A stretch of 64,000 nt of DNA, taken from assembly GCA_965653225.1 (NCBI GenBank), contig CBFGZI010000004.1, forward strand, positions 1 through 64,000, read 5' to 3'. Each line of letters starts with the position of its first letter. The stretch's first letter is position 1. The DNA is from JALZDI01 sp965653225 (lineage in GTDB: Bacteria > Actinomycetota > Actinomycetes > Propionibacteriales > Nocardioidaceae). Below are positions 40,272 through 51,126 of the stretch, one piece after another. The notes beneath the pieces were generated by a model. That model was not told where the DNA came from. It worked only from the letters and a program-made list of their open reading frames with translations, and ran no database searches. The position numbers were made by a program, and so were the translations under genes.

Positions 40272-40972
40272 CGCGCGTCGCCGTGCCGTACGAGGACCAC
40301 CGAGCCGCTGGACATCTCGCCGAGCAGCGGCCCGAGGCGGGTGGCGGCGCGTTCGTCGAGCCCCAGCAGGACCTGTCGCGCGGCCGTGTCGCCGAACGGG
40401 CCGCTGGCCCGCACGGTTCCGACCACCGGCACGCCGGTGAGCATCTGGCGGGCGGGGAGATCGCTTCCCGAGCCCGCGGCCGGCCCGACCCAGACGTCGA
40501 CCACGTCGCCGATGTCGAGGTCGTCCGGTGCGCCGGCGGAGTCGACCACGACCGGCAGCTCGAACGGGGCCGCCTCGACGCCGGTGATCGACGCGCGGGC
40601 GAGCAGCTCGCCCGCCGCCAGGTCGTGGGTGACCACAGAGCCCGGGGGCACCGGCCGGGCGGCCGGCAGATAGGCACGGAGGGTGCCGGCGTCGGAGAAG
40701 CGCACCCGTCGGACGGCCAGGGCGTCGGCGGTCAGCGGTGCGCCCGCGCCGACGTCGCGGGTGAGCGCCCAGACCCCGACGGTGTCGTCCGCGGCGGCCA
40801 GCACGCGCTGGCCGACCAGCACCGAGGAGGCGACCAGCACCAGGCCGACCCACAGCCGGGGATCTCGCCACCGGCGCAGGGCGAGCCGCTGCGCGGTCGG
40901 TGACTCGGGCGTGGCGATGGGTGGCGGCACTGCGGGTGGCGGCACAGCGGCGGTCTGCGACACGCGCAGCAT
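40268..40972 (-). CDS. SAF-domain membrane protein, CpaB/RcpC-like
   Basis: A 234-residue protein with a proline-rich cytoplasmic start, one membrane span (WVGLVLVASSVLVGQRVLAAA) and an external SAF domain (VWALTRDVGAGAPLTADALAVRRV, VVTHDLAAGELLARASI), then a second beta domain. CpaB/RcpC proteins of this layout stabilise the outer channel or wall passage of Tad pili. The start is ATG 40972, or 40981; neither has a strong ribosome site. It is coupled to the TadZ-like gene and diverges from an HTH gene. Confidence 0.75.
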   Translation of the reverse strand: MLRVSQTAAVPPPAVPPPIATPESPTAQRLALRRWRDPRLWVGLVLVASSVLVGQRVLAAADDTVGVWALTRDVGAGAPLTADALAVRRVRFSDAGTLRAYLPAARPVPPGSVVTHDLAAGELLARASITGVEAAPFELPVVVDSAGAPDDLDIGDVVDVWVGPAAGSGSDLPARQMLTGVPVVGTVRASGPFGDTAARQVLLGLDERAATRLGPLLGEMSSGSVVLVRHGDAR

Positions 40973-41061
40973 TGTGCCCATAGGCCGCGCGTAGCTCACC
41001 CACGATTCACAGTGCAAACCCGACCAAATACGAACCGATCCACAGGTCCGAAGGCAAAATC

Positions 41062-41364
41062 ATGGACGCCGACGCGTCCTGGCACACTAAGCCCATGGCC
41101 ACCACCACCCGGTCAGGCGGCGGGCTGCCCAGGTTCCTGCAGCTGGCCGACGTCGCCGAGGTGCTCAACATCTCGGTCAACCAGGTCTACGCGCTGGTGC
41201 GGCGCGGAGACCTCGTCGCGGTGAAGATCGGCGGCCGTGGGCAGTGGCGGGTCGAGGTCGACCAGCTCGAGGCCTACATCGCGCGGCTGTACGAGCAGAC
41301 CCATGAGTTCATCCACGCCCACCCGTACGGCGAGGACGAGGAGCCCGGCGACGCCGAGCTCTGA
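41062..41364 (+). CDS. Excisionase/BldC-type helix-turn-helix protein
   Basis: A 100-residue DNA-binding protein with one MerR-like winged HTH: FLQLADVAEVLNISVNQVYALVRRGDLVAVKI followed by GGRGQWRVEVDQLEAYI, split here for length. This is the fold of BldC and phage excisionases, but no integrase or phage gene is near, and the acidic tail HAHPYGEDEEPGD is conserved in a chromosomal actinobacterial group. ATG 41062 has AAGG seven bases before it; ATG 41095 is an alternative with no ribosome site. It diverges from the SAF-TadZ pair with a 90-base gap, so regulation of those genes is possible. Confidence 0.85.
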   Translation: MDADASWHTKPMATTTRSGGGLPRFLQLADVAEVLNISVNQVYALVRRGDLVAVKIGGRGQWRVEVDQLEAYIARLYEQTHEFIHAHPYGEDEEPGDAEL

Positions 41365-41379
41365 CCGGCGCCGGAGGCG

Positions 41380-41940
41380 CTACCCGGTCGGAGTCTCGCG
41401 CCGGAGCAGCACGAGGGCGTCGAACCGCACCAGCACCAGCCGACGCGACATCTGCGGACGCGCCTCGTCGTAGGGGTGCTCGGCGAGCTCGAGGAAGTCG
41501 GCACCCACCCGCTGCAGCGTGCCGGACAGCGACCGCCCGTCGCCGCCCACGAGCGTCACCACAGAACGGTCGGCGGCGATGCGGCGCAGCACCGACCCCA
41601 GCCCCAGCCGAGCGCGAACGGGCCCGGCCGCCTGCTCCGACAGCGATGCGCCGCCCAGCCCGCTCGCGGAGCCCAGTCCCGCCAGCGGCAGCACGCACTC
41701 GTGGCGCTCGGAGGTCAGCAGGACGAAGTCGGCGCCGACGCCGGTCAGCTCGCCGTCGACGGGCTCGCCGAGGCGGGTGACCAGGTGCACATGCCGGCCC
41801 TCCGAGCCGCGCAGCCGGTCGACGAACGTGACCTGCGCGAACTCGGCGCGGGTGCGCTCGGCGATCTCGGCCTGGCGTTCGGACTGCGCCAGGCCCTCCC
41901 ACTCGTGCTCGAGGTCGGCGAACAGGTCTTCCCATCGCAC
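41380..41940 (-). CDS. Conserved actinobacterial protein of unknown function
   Basis: A 186-residue protein starting MRWEDLFADLEHEWEGLAQSERQAEIAERTRAEFA, given here as its first half MRWEDLFADLEHEWEG and the helix after it. A helical N-terminus (about 1-40) is followed by two similar beta segments, HVHLVTRLGEPVDGELTGVGADFVLL and SVVTLVGGDGRSLSGTLQRVGADFLEL, an internal duplication suggestive of small barrel folds. I do not recognise a function. It converges with the HTH gene (16-base gap) and diverges from the LysM protein gene. Confidence 0.72.
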   Translation of the reverse strand: MRWEDLFADLEHEWEGLAQSERQAEIAERTRAEFAQVTFVDRLRGSEGRHVHLVTRLGEPVDGELTGVGADFVLLTSERHECVLPLAGLGSASGLGGASLSEQAAGPVRARLGLGSVLRRIAADRSVVTLVGGDGRSLSGTLQRVGADFLELAEHPYDEARPQMSRRLVLVRFDALVLLRRETPTG

Positions 41941-41983
41941 GGTCCGACCCTAGTCCTTCTTTCGGTCTCCTGTGGACAAACCG

Positions 41984-42011
41984 TTGACTCATTCGGTAAA
42001 GCCCCGATAAA
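41984..42011 (+). promoter_or_regulatory. Promoter for the LysM protein gene
   Basis: TTGACT (41984-41989) and GATAAA (42006-42011) are spaced by 16 bases, giving a transcript start near 42018 and a leader of about 40 bases to GTG 42059. The region from 41950 to 42040 is AT-rich relative to its flanks. No repeat or operator was obvious within it. Confidence 0.5.
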
Positions 42012-42058
42012 CAATGCAAACCGAAGCAAACGAAGGCTTCGCAAGCGAAGGAGTCGCG

Positions 42059-42790
42059 GTGTCTCGGGAGCACTGGTGGAAACCTCCGGCGTCGGCCGTC
42101 CTCGTCGTCTCCGGCCTGGTCGGCCTGACAGGCGTGTCCGGTTCGCTGGCCTGGACCGCCACCACCGACGTGCTGCGCCGGTGGCAGCAGCGCGGTGACC
42201 TCGCGTTCGACGACCTGGTCGCCTGCTGCGCGGTCGTCGTCCTGGCCGTGACCCTCGGCTGGCTGGGCGTCGGCGTCCTGCTGACGCTGGGCACCCAGGC
42301 GCTCCGGTGCACCCACACCGCCGCCGGCAGGCTGGCGCGACGGATGACCCCGTCGCTGGTGCGCCGGCTGCTGGCCGGTGCATGCGGGGCCGCCATGCTG
42401 ACCGCGCCGGCGGTGAGCCTGCCCGCGACCGCGGCTCCGGCCGACCACGCCGACGCACGACCGGCCCAGCACCGACCGGCCCAGCACCGTCCCGGCTCGT
42501 CCTCACCATCCACACCATGGCCGGGCGCGCTCCCGGTCCCCGACCGGCCCACGCGCGCGGACGCAAGGGCGGTGGCTCGTCCCTCCCCGCACCCGCAGCC
42601 ACGCGTGCGGGTCCGTCCAGGCGACACGCTCTGGGCCATCGCGGCCCGCCACCTCCGGCCGGACGCGCGCGTTGCCGACGTCGCCACCGCCTGGCCGTTC
42701 TGGTTCCGGCGCAACCGCCGGCTCATCGGCCCCGACCCCGACCTCATCCACCCCGGGACACGGCTGCGTGTCCCCCCACGCCCCCACTGA
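42059..42790 (+). CDS. LysM-domain membrane protein
   Basis: A 243-residue protein with two N-terminal spans (ASAVLVVSGLVGLTGVSGSLAW and a second at about 60-85), a third hydrophobic segment at about 115, a long Pro/His/Arg-rich linker, and a C-terminal LysM module (RVRPGDTLWAIAARHL to DLIHPGTRLRVPP). LysM binds N-acetylglucosamine-containing wall polymers, so the protein should tie membrane to peptidoglycan. GTG 42059 has AAGGAG five bases upstream. It precedes the Rv3235-family gene and secA's 3' end, a conserved neighbourhood in actinobacteria. Confidence 0.85.
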   Translation: MSREHWWKPPASAVLVVSGLVGLTGVSGSLAWTATTDVLRRWQQRGDLAFDDLVACCAVVVLAVTLGWLGVGVLLTLGTQALRCTHTAAGRLARRMTPSLVRRLLAGACGAAMLTAPAVSLPATAAPADHADARPAQHRPAQHRPGSSSPSTPWPGALPVPDRPTRADARAVARPSPHPQPRVRVRPGDTLWAIAARHLRPDARVADVATAWPFWFRRNRRLIGPDPDLIHPGTRLRVPPRPH

Positions 42791-42809
42791 CATCTCCAAG
42801 GACCGCACC

Positions 42810-43337
42810 ATGACCGCGACCTCGCTGCCTCTGCCACGACCCACCGGCTCCGCCATCGCCCAGCCGCCGCTGCAGGGCGCCCGTGCCCTCGACTTCCCGC
42901 TTCCGTCCGGGCTGCCGGCGGTGCCCCGTGCCCCCGAGCTGACCCTGGTGGTCGGCCGAGCGGACCCTCCGCCCACTGCGCCCGAGCGGCCGCAGTGCCC
43001 CGCGCCCGGCGCACGCGACTGGGCCGCACGGTTCGTCCAGGCCGTCGTCGAGGTGATCGCGGGCGACCGCCCGCTGCAGCAGATGATCCGCTGGACCGAC
43101 GAGCGCGTCTACAGCGACCTCAGCCGCAGGGTGCGCATCCTCGGGCTCACCACCAGCGCCGCGTCACGAAACCGCACCGAGCGCTCGCAGGTGCGGTCGG
43201 TGCACGTCTACCAACCGCACCCCGGCGCCGCCGAAGTGGCCGCGCACGTGCGCCACGGCCCGCGGTCGCGGGCGGTGGCCGCACGGCTGGAGGCCGAGCG
43301 AGGCAGGTGGACCTGCACCGCCCTGCGGCTGGGCTGA
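42810..43337 (+). CDS. Rv3235-family protein
   Basis: A 175-residue protein of the Rv3235 family, commonly encoded next to secA in actinobacteria. The N-terminal 60 residues are proline-rich and disordered-looking; the conserved domain begins at WAARFVQAVVEVIAGDRPLQQMIRW and runs to the end (VHVYQPHPGAAEVAAHVRHG). AAGGA is seven bases before ATG 42810. Fold and function are not known. It follows the LysM gene by 19 bases and so is likely co-transcribed; it converges with secA, 16 bases away. Confidence 0.85.
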   Translation: MTATSLPLPRPTGSAIAQPPLQGARALDFPLPSGLPAVPRAPELTLVVGRADPPPTAPERPQCPAPGARDWAARFVQAVVEVIAGDRPLQQMIRWTDERVYSDLSRRVRILGLTTSAASRNRTERSQVRSVHVYQPHPGAAEVAAHVRHGPRSRAVAARLEAERGRWTCTALRLG

Positions 43338-43353
43338 CGCGTGCGCGTCCGGG

Positions 43354-46194
<2,841 letters not shown>

Positions 46195-46434
46195 GAGCAC
46201 TGACTCCTAGCTACGTATGGCCCTCCGCGGGCAGCGGCGGACGCGGTCACGGTCGACCTCCCGCCATCGTAGGCGACAGGTGGTCGGACGGAGAGGCATG
46301 CGGGCCCGTCTGGGACGCGTGCGCGCACGGTGCTGCGACCCACGGGGACGGAGGCACGACGTCGGCCGTCCTCGGCGGTGCCGATCACCTGCCCAGCCGA
46401 TGCCGGCGTGGTGTCGGCGCCGACCGGGCAGAAC

Positions 46435-46448
46435 CGAACGGACGTTCG
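46435..46448. promoter_or_regulatory. SOS-box-like site (CGAAC-N4-GTTCG)
   Basis: CGAAC-GGAC-GTTCG matches the actinobacterial LexA consensus (TCGAAC-N4-GTTCGA) in both half-sites. It lies in the 265-base gap between the M23 lipoprotein stop codon and secA, about 240 bases before the secA start, a distance too large for ordinary LexA repression. The YcaQ repair gene is upstream, on the far side of the M23 gene. Relevance is therefore uncertain. The rest of the gap shows no gene. Confidence 0.4.
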
Positions 46449-46459
46449 ACCTGCCCCGG

Positions 46460-47161
46460 TCAGGGGCGTGGCGGACAGCCGTGCCGGGCGTGCCAGCGCC
46501 TGACCGCACGCCGCGGCGAGAGGTTGCGGTGCTGCTGCCAGGCCCGCAGGAACCGGAACGGGTTGACCTCGCCCCGGCGGATCCACCAGTCCCCGGTGGC
46601 GTGGCAGACCGGGCTCAGCCCGAAGTGGAGGTGGCAGCCGATGCCGCGGGCGTTGCCCGTCTGGCCGACGCGTCCGAGCAGGGCACCGGCCCGGACGTGG
46701 CGCCCGGGGCGCAGATGGCTCGCCACCGCCCTCAGGTGAGCGCCGTAGTAGCGCACGTGGTCGACGCCGCGCAGCGAGACGGACTTGCCGCCGCGGGTCG
46801 CCGGGTTGTCCACCGCGGGGCGCCAGTGGTCGACCCGCCTGACCTCCAGCAGCACACCGGCCGTGGGCGCCACCACGCGGGTGTTGCAGGCGGCGAAGAT
46901 GTCGGTGGCGGGGTAGTCGTGGTGGAACCGGCTGAACGACGTGTGCCCGCGGACGGGGAACACGTGCCGCGCCCGCGCCAGCGCACCGGAGCGGGTGGCC
47001 GAGCGGGCGGCGGCGCCGGCGCGGTCCGCGCGCTGGTCGACCGCTGCCCCTCCGCGGGCCCCGTCTGCGCCCTCCTTGCCGCCCTGACCCGAAGGCACGG
47101 CAGCGCAGCCGGCCAGAACCAGGAGCAGCAGCGCGACCAGCAGCCGGCCCAGGCGGCTCAT
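46460..47161 (-). CDS. M23-family peptidase lipoprotein
   Basis: A 233-residue lipoprotein: signal peptide with LVLAGC (Cys19), an Ala/Gly-rich linker to about residue 65, then an M23 (LytM) domain. The zinc ligands are visible as FHHDYPATDIF (His, Asp) and IGCHLHFGL (HxH), so it should be an active wall endopeptidase; two extra cysteines may bridge. ATG 47161 overlaps the ycaQ stop codon by four bases, an odd coupling of a DNA-repair gene to a wall hydrolase. It is distinct from the FtsEX-linked M23 protein at 2775-4052, having no coiled coil. Confidence 0.88.
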   Translation of the reverse strand: MSRLGRLLVALLLLVLAGCAAVPSGQGGKEGADGARGGAAVDQRADRAGAAARSATRSGALARARHVFPVRGHTSFSRFHHDYPATDIFAACNTRVVAPTAGVLLEVRRVDHWRPAVDNPATRGGKSVSLRGVDHVRYYGAHLRAVASHLRPGRHVRAGALLGRVGQTGNARGIGCHLHFGLSPVCHATGDWWIRRGEVNPFRFLRAWQQHRNLSPRRAVRRWHARHGCPPRP

Positions 47162-48477
47162 GACGCCACCAGCTCGGCGCCCAGCGGAGCCGCCAGGTCA
47201 CCGCGCGGGGAGACGACGACGTCGGACAGGCCGAGCCAGCCGGCCAGCGACCCCAGCTCGGCCGCGAGCTCGAACGCCGTCTCGGGTGGGGCGTCCTGCT
47301 CGGCGTATGCGGCATGCACGAGCAGGACGCCGGCCTTGCGGTCGGCCTTGAGGTCGACCCGTGCGACCAGCCGGTCGCCGAGAAGGAAGGGAAGCACGTA
47401 GTAACCATGCACCCGTTTGCCCGCCGGCACATAGATTTCTATCCGATAGCGGAAGTCATAGAGCTGCTCGGCGCGGGCGCGTTCGAACACGACGGGGTCG
47501 AACGGGCTCAGCAGCGCCCGCGCGCCCACCTTCCGCGGCAGCTTGGCCTCGTGGTGCAGGTAGGTCGGGCGCGACCAGCCCTCGACCTCGACCGGCAGCA
47601 GCGTCCCGGCCTCGACCAGGTCCCGCACCGCCTGCTGCGACTCCGCGGGCGAGAGCCGGAAGTAGTCACGCAGGCAGGGCTCGGTGGCCACGCCGTGGGC
47701 GCGGGCGGCCGTCTCGACCAGCGTGCGGTGGGCCTGCGCGTCGTCGGGCGTCGGCGCCGCGACCACGTGTGGCGGCAGCACGCGTTCGGGCAGGTCGTAG
47801 ACCCGCTCGAAGGCGCCGTTGCGGCGGGCGGACGTGACCTCGCCGCACCAGAACAGCCACTCCAGCGCCCGCTTGGCCTCGCTCCAGTTCCACCCCCAGT
47901 CCTCCTTGCTGCGGGGTACGTCGTGCTCGACGTCGCGCGCGGTGACCGGTCCGCGGCTCTCGACCTCCTTGCGGACGAACTTCACCAGCTCGGGCTGCTC
48001 CTCCGCGATCCGGCGCATCCCGCCCCAGGCGTGCAGGTGGGCGCGCGCCATCCGGAACCGCAGGGCAGGCTGCAGCTCGACCGGGATCAGCGACGCCTCG
48101 TGGGCCCAGTACTCGAACAGCCGGCGCGGTGCCTTGCCGAACGCCCGGTCGAGCAACGCGGTGTCGTAGGGCCCGAGGCGGCTGAACAGCGGCATGTACT
48201 GGGCCCGCATCAGCACGTTGACCGAGTCGATCTGGAACAGCCGCGTGCGCCCCACCACCCGGGCGAGGGTGCGGGCGTCGGGCCGCACCGGCCGCGGGTC
48301 GCAGAACCCCTGCGCGGCCAGCGCCACCCGGCGCGCCTGGGCGCGGCTCAGCCGCTGCGGCCGACGGCGCAGACGCGCCCCACGGGCAGACCCGGCAGAG
48401 GGATCGGCAGAGCGGCCGGCGGCAGAAGCCGGCGCCGAGCGGTCGGCACGGGCGCGTGCGGTGCGGGGTGCGGTCAC
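47158..48477 (-). CDS. YcaQ/AlkX-like DNA glycosylase (winged-helix)
   Basis: A 439-residue member of the HTH_42 family that includes E. coli YcaQ (AlkX), which unhooks interstrand crosslinks caused by nitrogen mustards, and Streptomyces AlkZ. The catalytic element is the QxD type: Gln82-Ile-Asp84 in LFQIDSVNVL. Other marks are YWAHEASLIP and EIYVPAGKRVHGYYVLPFLLGD near the C-terminus. The first 40 residues are basic and low-complexity; a start further in is possible. The gene is transcribed toward the M23 lipoprotein, overlapping it. Confidence 0.87.
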   Translation of the reverse strand: MTAPRTARARADRSAPASAAGRSADPSAGSARGARLRRRPQRLSRAQARRVALAAQGFCDPRPVRPDARTLARVVGRTRLFQIDSVNVLMRAQYMPLFSRLGPYDTALLDRAFGKAPRRLFEYWAHEASLIPVELQPALRFRMARAHLHAWGGMRRIAEEQPELVKFVRKEVESRGPVTARDVEHDVPRSKEDWGWNWSEAKRALEWLFWCGEVTSARRNGAFERVYDLPERVLPPHVVAAPTPDDAQAHRTLVETAARAHGVATEPCLRDYFRLSPAESQQAVRDLVEAGTLLPVEVEGWSRPTYLHHEAKLPRKVGARALLSPFDPVVFERARAEQLYDFRYRIEIYVPAGKRVHGYYVLPFLLGDRLVARVDLKADRKAGVLLVHAAYAEQDAPPETAFELAAELGSLAGWLGLSDVVVSPRGDLAAPLGAELVAS

Positions 48478-48534
48478 GGGCGCCCACTCTAGGCGGGCCC
48501 GGGGACAGCCGTGGTGCCGCGCGAACGGCGCCCG

Positions 48535-49233
48535 TCAGGGGATGTCGAGCAGCTTCTCCCGCACGGCGTACATCACGGCCTCCATCCGGGAGTGCAGCTG
48601 CAGCTTCTCCAGGATGTTGCGCACGTGGTTCTTGACGGTGTTCTCGCTGATGAACAGGTCCTTGGCGATGTCGCGGTTGTTCAGGCCCCGCGCCACCAGC
48701 CGCAGCACCTCGAGCTCACGGTCGGTCAGCCGCGGCGCCGCGACGTCCTGGCGCCGGCCGATCACCGACATCTGCTTGAACTCGTCGAGCAGCTTGGTCG
48801 CCATTGACGGGCTGATCAGCGACTGGCCGTCGGCCACCAGGGCCACCGCCTGCGCGACCTCGTCGATCGAGGCATCCTTGAGCAGGTAGCCGGACGCGCC
48901 GTTCTTGACCGCCTCGTAGAGGTCGGCCTCCTCCTCGCTGACCGTCAGCATCAGGATCTTCGCCGACGGTGCGGCGTCCTTGATCGTGATACACGCCTCG
49001 ATGCCGGAGCGCTTGGGCATCCGGACGTCCATCAGCACAACGTCGGGCACGGCGGTGGCGGCCAGCTCGGTGGCCGCGACGCCGTCCGACGCCTCCCCCA
49101 CGACGTCAATGCCGTCCTCGACCGACAGGAGCATGATCAGCCCTCGCCGGAAAAGTTCCTGGTCGTCCACGACGATGACCCGGATGGGTTCTCGCCGTGG
49201 CACCAGCCCCTCAGCCGTCTCCATAACCGGCAT
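48535..49233 (-). CDS. LuxR/NarL-type response regulator
   Basis: A 232-residue regulator: receiver domain (about 17-135) with VIVVDDQELFRRG, phospho-acceptor Asp69 in VVLMDVRMPKRSG, Thr99 and Lys121 (YLLKDAS), then a LuxR HTH (LTDRELEVLRLVARGLNNRDIAKDL, with SENTVKNHVRNIL). No histidine kinase gene is adjacent, so it is an orphan here. ATG 49233 or 49236 sits where transcription from the promoter at 49240-49267 should begin, hence a leaderless mRNA is likely; ATG 49224 is the alternative. It lies beside hpf, a placement seen in related genomes. Confidence 0.9.
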   Translation of the reverse strand: MPVMETAEGLVPRREPIRVIVVDDQELFRRGLIMLLSVEDGIDVVGEASDGVAATELAATAVPDVVLMDVRMPKRSGIEACITIKDAAPSAKILMLTVSEEEADLYEAVKNGASGYLLKDASIDEVAQAVALVADGQSLISPSMATKLLDEFKQMSVIGRRQDVAAPRLTDRELEVLRLVARGLNNRDIAKDLFISENTVKNHVRNILEKLQLHSRMEAVMYAVREKLLDIP

Positions 49234-49239
49234 CATTCC

Positions 49240-49267
49240 AGAATATGGGGACGTCGTGGAGCAACAA
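49240..49267 (-). promoter_or_regulatory. Promoter of the response regulator gene
   Basis: On the minus strand TTGTTG (49262-49267) and TATTCT (49240-49245) are 16 bases apart. The expected start point, six to seven bases on, coincides with the ATGATG at 49231-49236, which would give a leaderless transcript, a frequent mode in actinobacteria. Confidence 0.5.
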
Positions 49268-49335
49268 GGCAACATCCGCCCCTCTCATGACCTCCTGACC
49301 CCCCGGTCCACACGTGCCCCGGTGCCCAATTTCGG

Positions 49336-49956
49336 TCAGACGTTCAGCCTGATGACGCCGTAGTCGTAGGCCCGCCGCCGGTACACCACGCTGGGCAGCT
49401 CGCTCTCCTTGTCGACGAACAGGAAGAAGTCGTGGCCGACGAGCTCCATCTCGTACAGCGCCTGGTCGAGGGTCATCGGCGCTCCCGTGTGGGTCTTCTC
49501 GCGCACGACCAGCGGGCCGTCGCCGACCACGGTCAGCGGGCCCACCTTGTGCTCCCCGGTCGGGTCCTCCTGCCCCTCCTCGCCCGTGGCGGGCGCCCCG
49601 TTGGCCGAGTCGGCCGTGGCCTCGGCGACCGACACCGGCGTGCGGCTGCCGTGGTGGATCCGGCGCCGGTCGGCCGCCTTGCGCATCCGTGTCTGCAGCC
49701 GGTCGAGGGCCATGTCGAGGGCGGCCATCTTGTCCTCGGCGGCGGCCTCCGCGCGCATCACGGGGCCTCGCGACATCATGGTCAGCTCCACGCGGACGGC
49801 CCGGTCGGCCATCCGCGGGTTGCGCTCCTTGGAAACCTCCACGTCGACCCGGATCACCCGATGGTCCAGCTTCTCCAGCCGAGCCAGCTTCTCCTCGACG
49901 TGTTGACGGAACCGGTCTGACACCTCGCAGTGACGACCCTTGACCACGATGTCCAC
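49336..49956 (-). CDS. hpf: Long-form hibernation-promoting factor
   Basis: Ribosome hibernation factor that dimerises 70S ribosomes into 100S particles in stationary phase or stress. The 206 residues comprise the N-terminal beta-alpha-beta S30AE domain (VVKGRHCEVSDRFRQHVEEKL, LTMMSRGPVMRAEAAAEDKMAALDMALDRLQTRMRKA, given in part), a low-complexity linker, and the dimerising C-terminal domain (LYEMELVGHDFFLFVDKES, VVYRRRAYDYGVIRL). GTG 49956 has GGAGG five bases upstream; a longer frame to 50283 is arginine-rich and implausible. A 378-base non-coding stretch precedes it. Confidence 0.95.
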   Translation of the reverse strand: MDIVVKGRHCEVSDRFRQHVEEKLARLEKLDHRVIRVDVEVSKERNPRMADRAVRVELTMMSRGPVMRAEAAAEDKMAALDMALDRLQTRMRKAADRRRIHHGSRTPVSVAEATADSANGAPATGEEGQEDPTGEHKVGPLTVVGDGPLVVREKTHTGAPMTLDQALYEMELVGHDFFLFVDKESELPSVVYRRRAYDYGVIRLNV

Positions 49957-50334
49957 GTGGACCTCCCTTGTTGCGTGAGGGACCCTGCAGAGCTCTTCGC
50001 TGCTGGGACGGGAAGGGGGCACCCACCCGGCCGACCTGGTCTTCGTCCCCACAGTCGCCTGCTGAGGCGCTCGCGGCGCAGTCGCCACTACTGACCTTCT
50101 CTCGGGTCGAGAGGCATCGGGCCTCCCGTCGAGGCAGGGCTTACGTCTAAGCCGCACCGTGATCGGTCGACGAGAAGTCGCCTTACGTGGGCCGTTTCGC
50201 CTGCGGCTGGCATCGGCTTGCCGATCCCGGCCTCGCGCTGGCGAGACCATCTCGGCGCAACCACGGACCCGGGCGGGTGCCATACACAGACGCTAGTCGC
50301 CTGCGCCGCCGAGTGGTAGCCATGGGCCGGTTTC
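49957..50334 (-). other. 378-base non-coding region upstream of hpf
   Basis: No convincing gene lies here on either strand; the open frames are arginine-rich. A small perfect hairpin, GGCTTA-CGTC-TAAGCC (50138-50153), and a repeated ACGTAAG/CTTACGT element (50141-50147 region and near 50193) are the only structures I noticed. The length is large for this compact genome, so a long leader or several stress promoters for hpf are plausible. I could not match it to a known riboswitch class. Confidence 0.5.
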
Positions 50335-51072
50335 TCAGGCGGCCGGCAGCCGCCGTGACGTCGCCGCCACGACCGCCACCCCGCAGACCACGGCACCGGC
50401 GGCCCGCAGCGCCCGGCACGCCTCGGCTGCGGTGGCGCCGGTGGTGATGATGTCGTCGACCACGACGACCGACCGCGCACGGAGCGCCGGCTGGTGGCGG
50501 CGGGCCACGGTCAGCGCGCCGGCGAGGTTGGCCAGACGCCGCCCGGCGTCGAGCCCGGCCTGGTCCTCGACCGTTCGCGCCGGGCGCAGGCATGGCAGCA
50601 GCCGTACGGCCACACCCTCGCCGCGGGCGCCGGCCGCGGCCACCCGGGCCATCCGCAGCACCGGGTCGTGGCCACGCGCACGGACCACGGCCGGTCGCGA
50701 CGGCACCGGCACCAGCGCACACGGCTCCGTCCCGGACGAGGCGGCGGCCACCGCCGCGGCCAGGCCGCGGCCGAGGACCCGCGCCAGCCCGTAGCGGCTG
50801 TGCTCCTTGTGGGCCAGCAGCAACGCGCGGGCCCCACCGGAGTACTCGGCCACGCACCACGGGCGGGCCAGGCCGTCGGGGACGGGGTCGGGCCAGCACG
50901 GGCGCGCCCGCGAGCCGAGCAGGCCGGCACATCCGGCGCAGACGGCACGTCCGGGCAGGTCACAGGCGGCGCAGCGTCCACCGACGAACAGGTCGACGAA
51001 GGCGTCCGCGAGCTCAGCGGGCAGCGACACCCGGTCGAGGGTGGACGAACCGGGGAGGTGTCGCAGCAGCAT
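50335..51072 (-). CDS. ComF-family phosphoribosyltransferase-like protein
   Basis: A 245-residue ComF/GntX protein. The N-terminus has a four-cysteine zinc module (CAACDLPGRAVCAGCAG), followed by a type I PRTase fold with the PRPP-binding loop VVVVDDIITTGAT near the C-terminus and the preceding VPVPSRPAVVRARGHDPV segment. ComF acts in DNA uptake in naturally competent bacteria; in actinobacteria the gene is a fixed neighbour of lpqB and hpf, and its role is untested. ATG 51072 is one of two starts (GTG 51081). No other competence gene is in the window. Confidence 0.87.
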   Translation of the reverse strand: MLLRHLPGSSTLDRVSLPAELADAFVDLFVGGRCAACDLPGRAVCAGCAGLLGSRARPCWPDPVPDGLARPWCVAEYSGGARALLLAHKEHSRYGLARVLGRGLAAAVAAASSGTEPCALVPVPSRPAVVRARGHDPVLRMARVAAAGARGEGVAVRLLPCLRPARTVEDQAGLDAGRRLANLAGALTVARRHQPALRARSVVVVDDIITTGATAAEACRALRAAGAVVCGVAVVAATSRRLPAA

Positions 51073-51126
51073 GACGACCACCTGTGGACGAGCGCGGCCG
51101 GCGACCCTGCTGTGCGGAAGTTGCGG

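Noticed and set aside
41062..41364. Excisionase as a sign of an integrated element
   Set aside because: No integrase, attachment-site repeats or tRNA target nearby; the HTH protein is a conserved chromosomal type.
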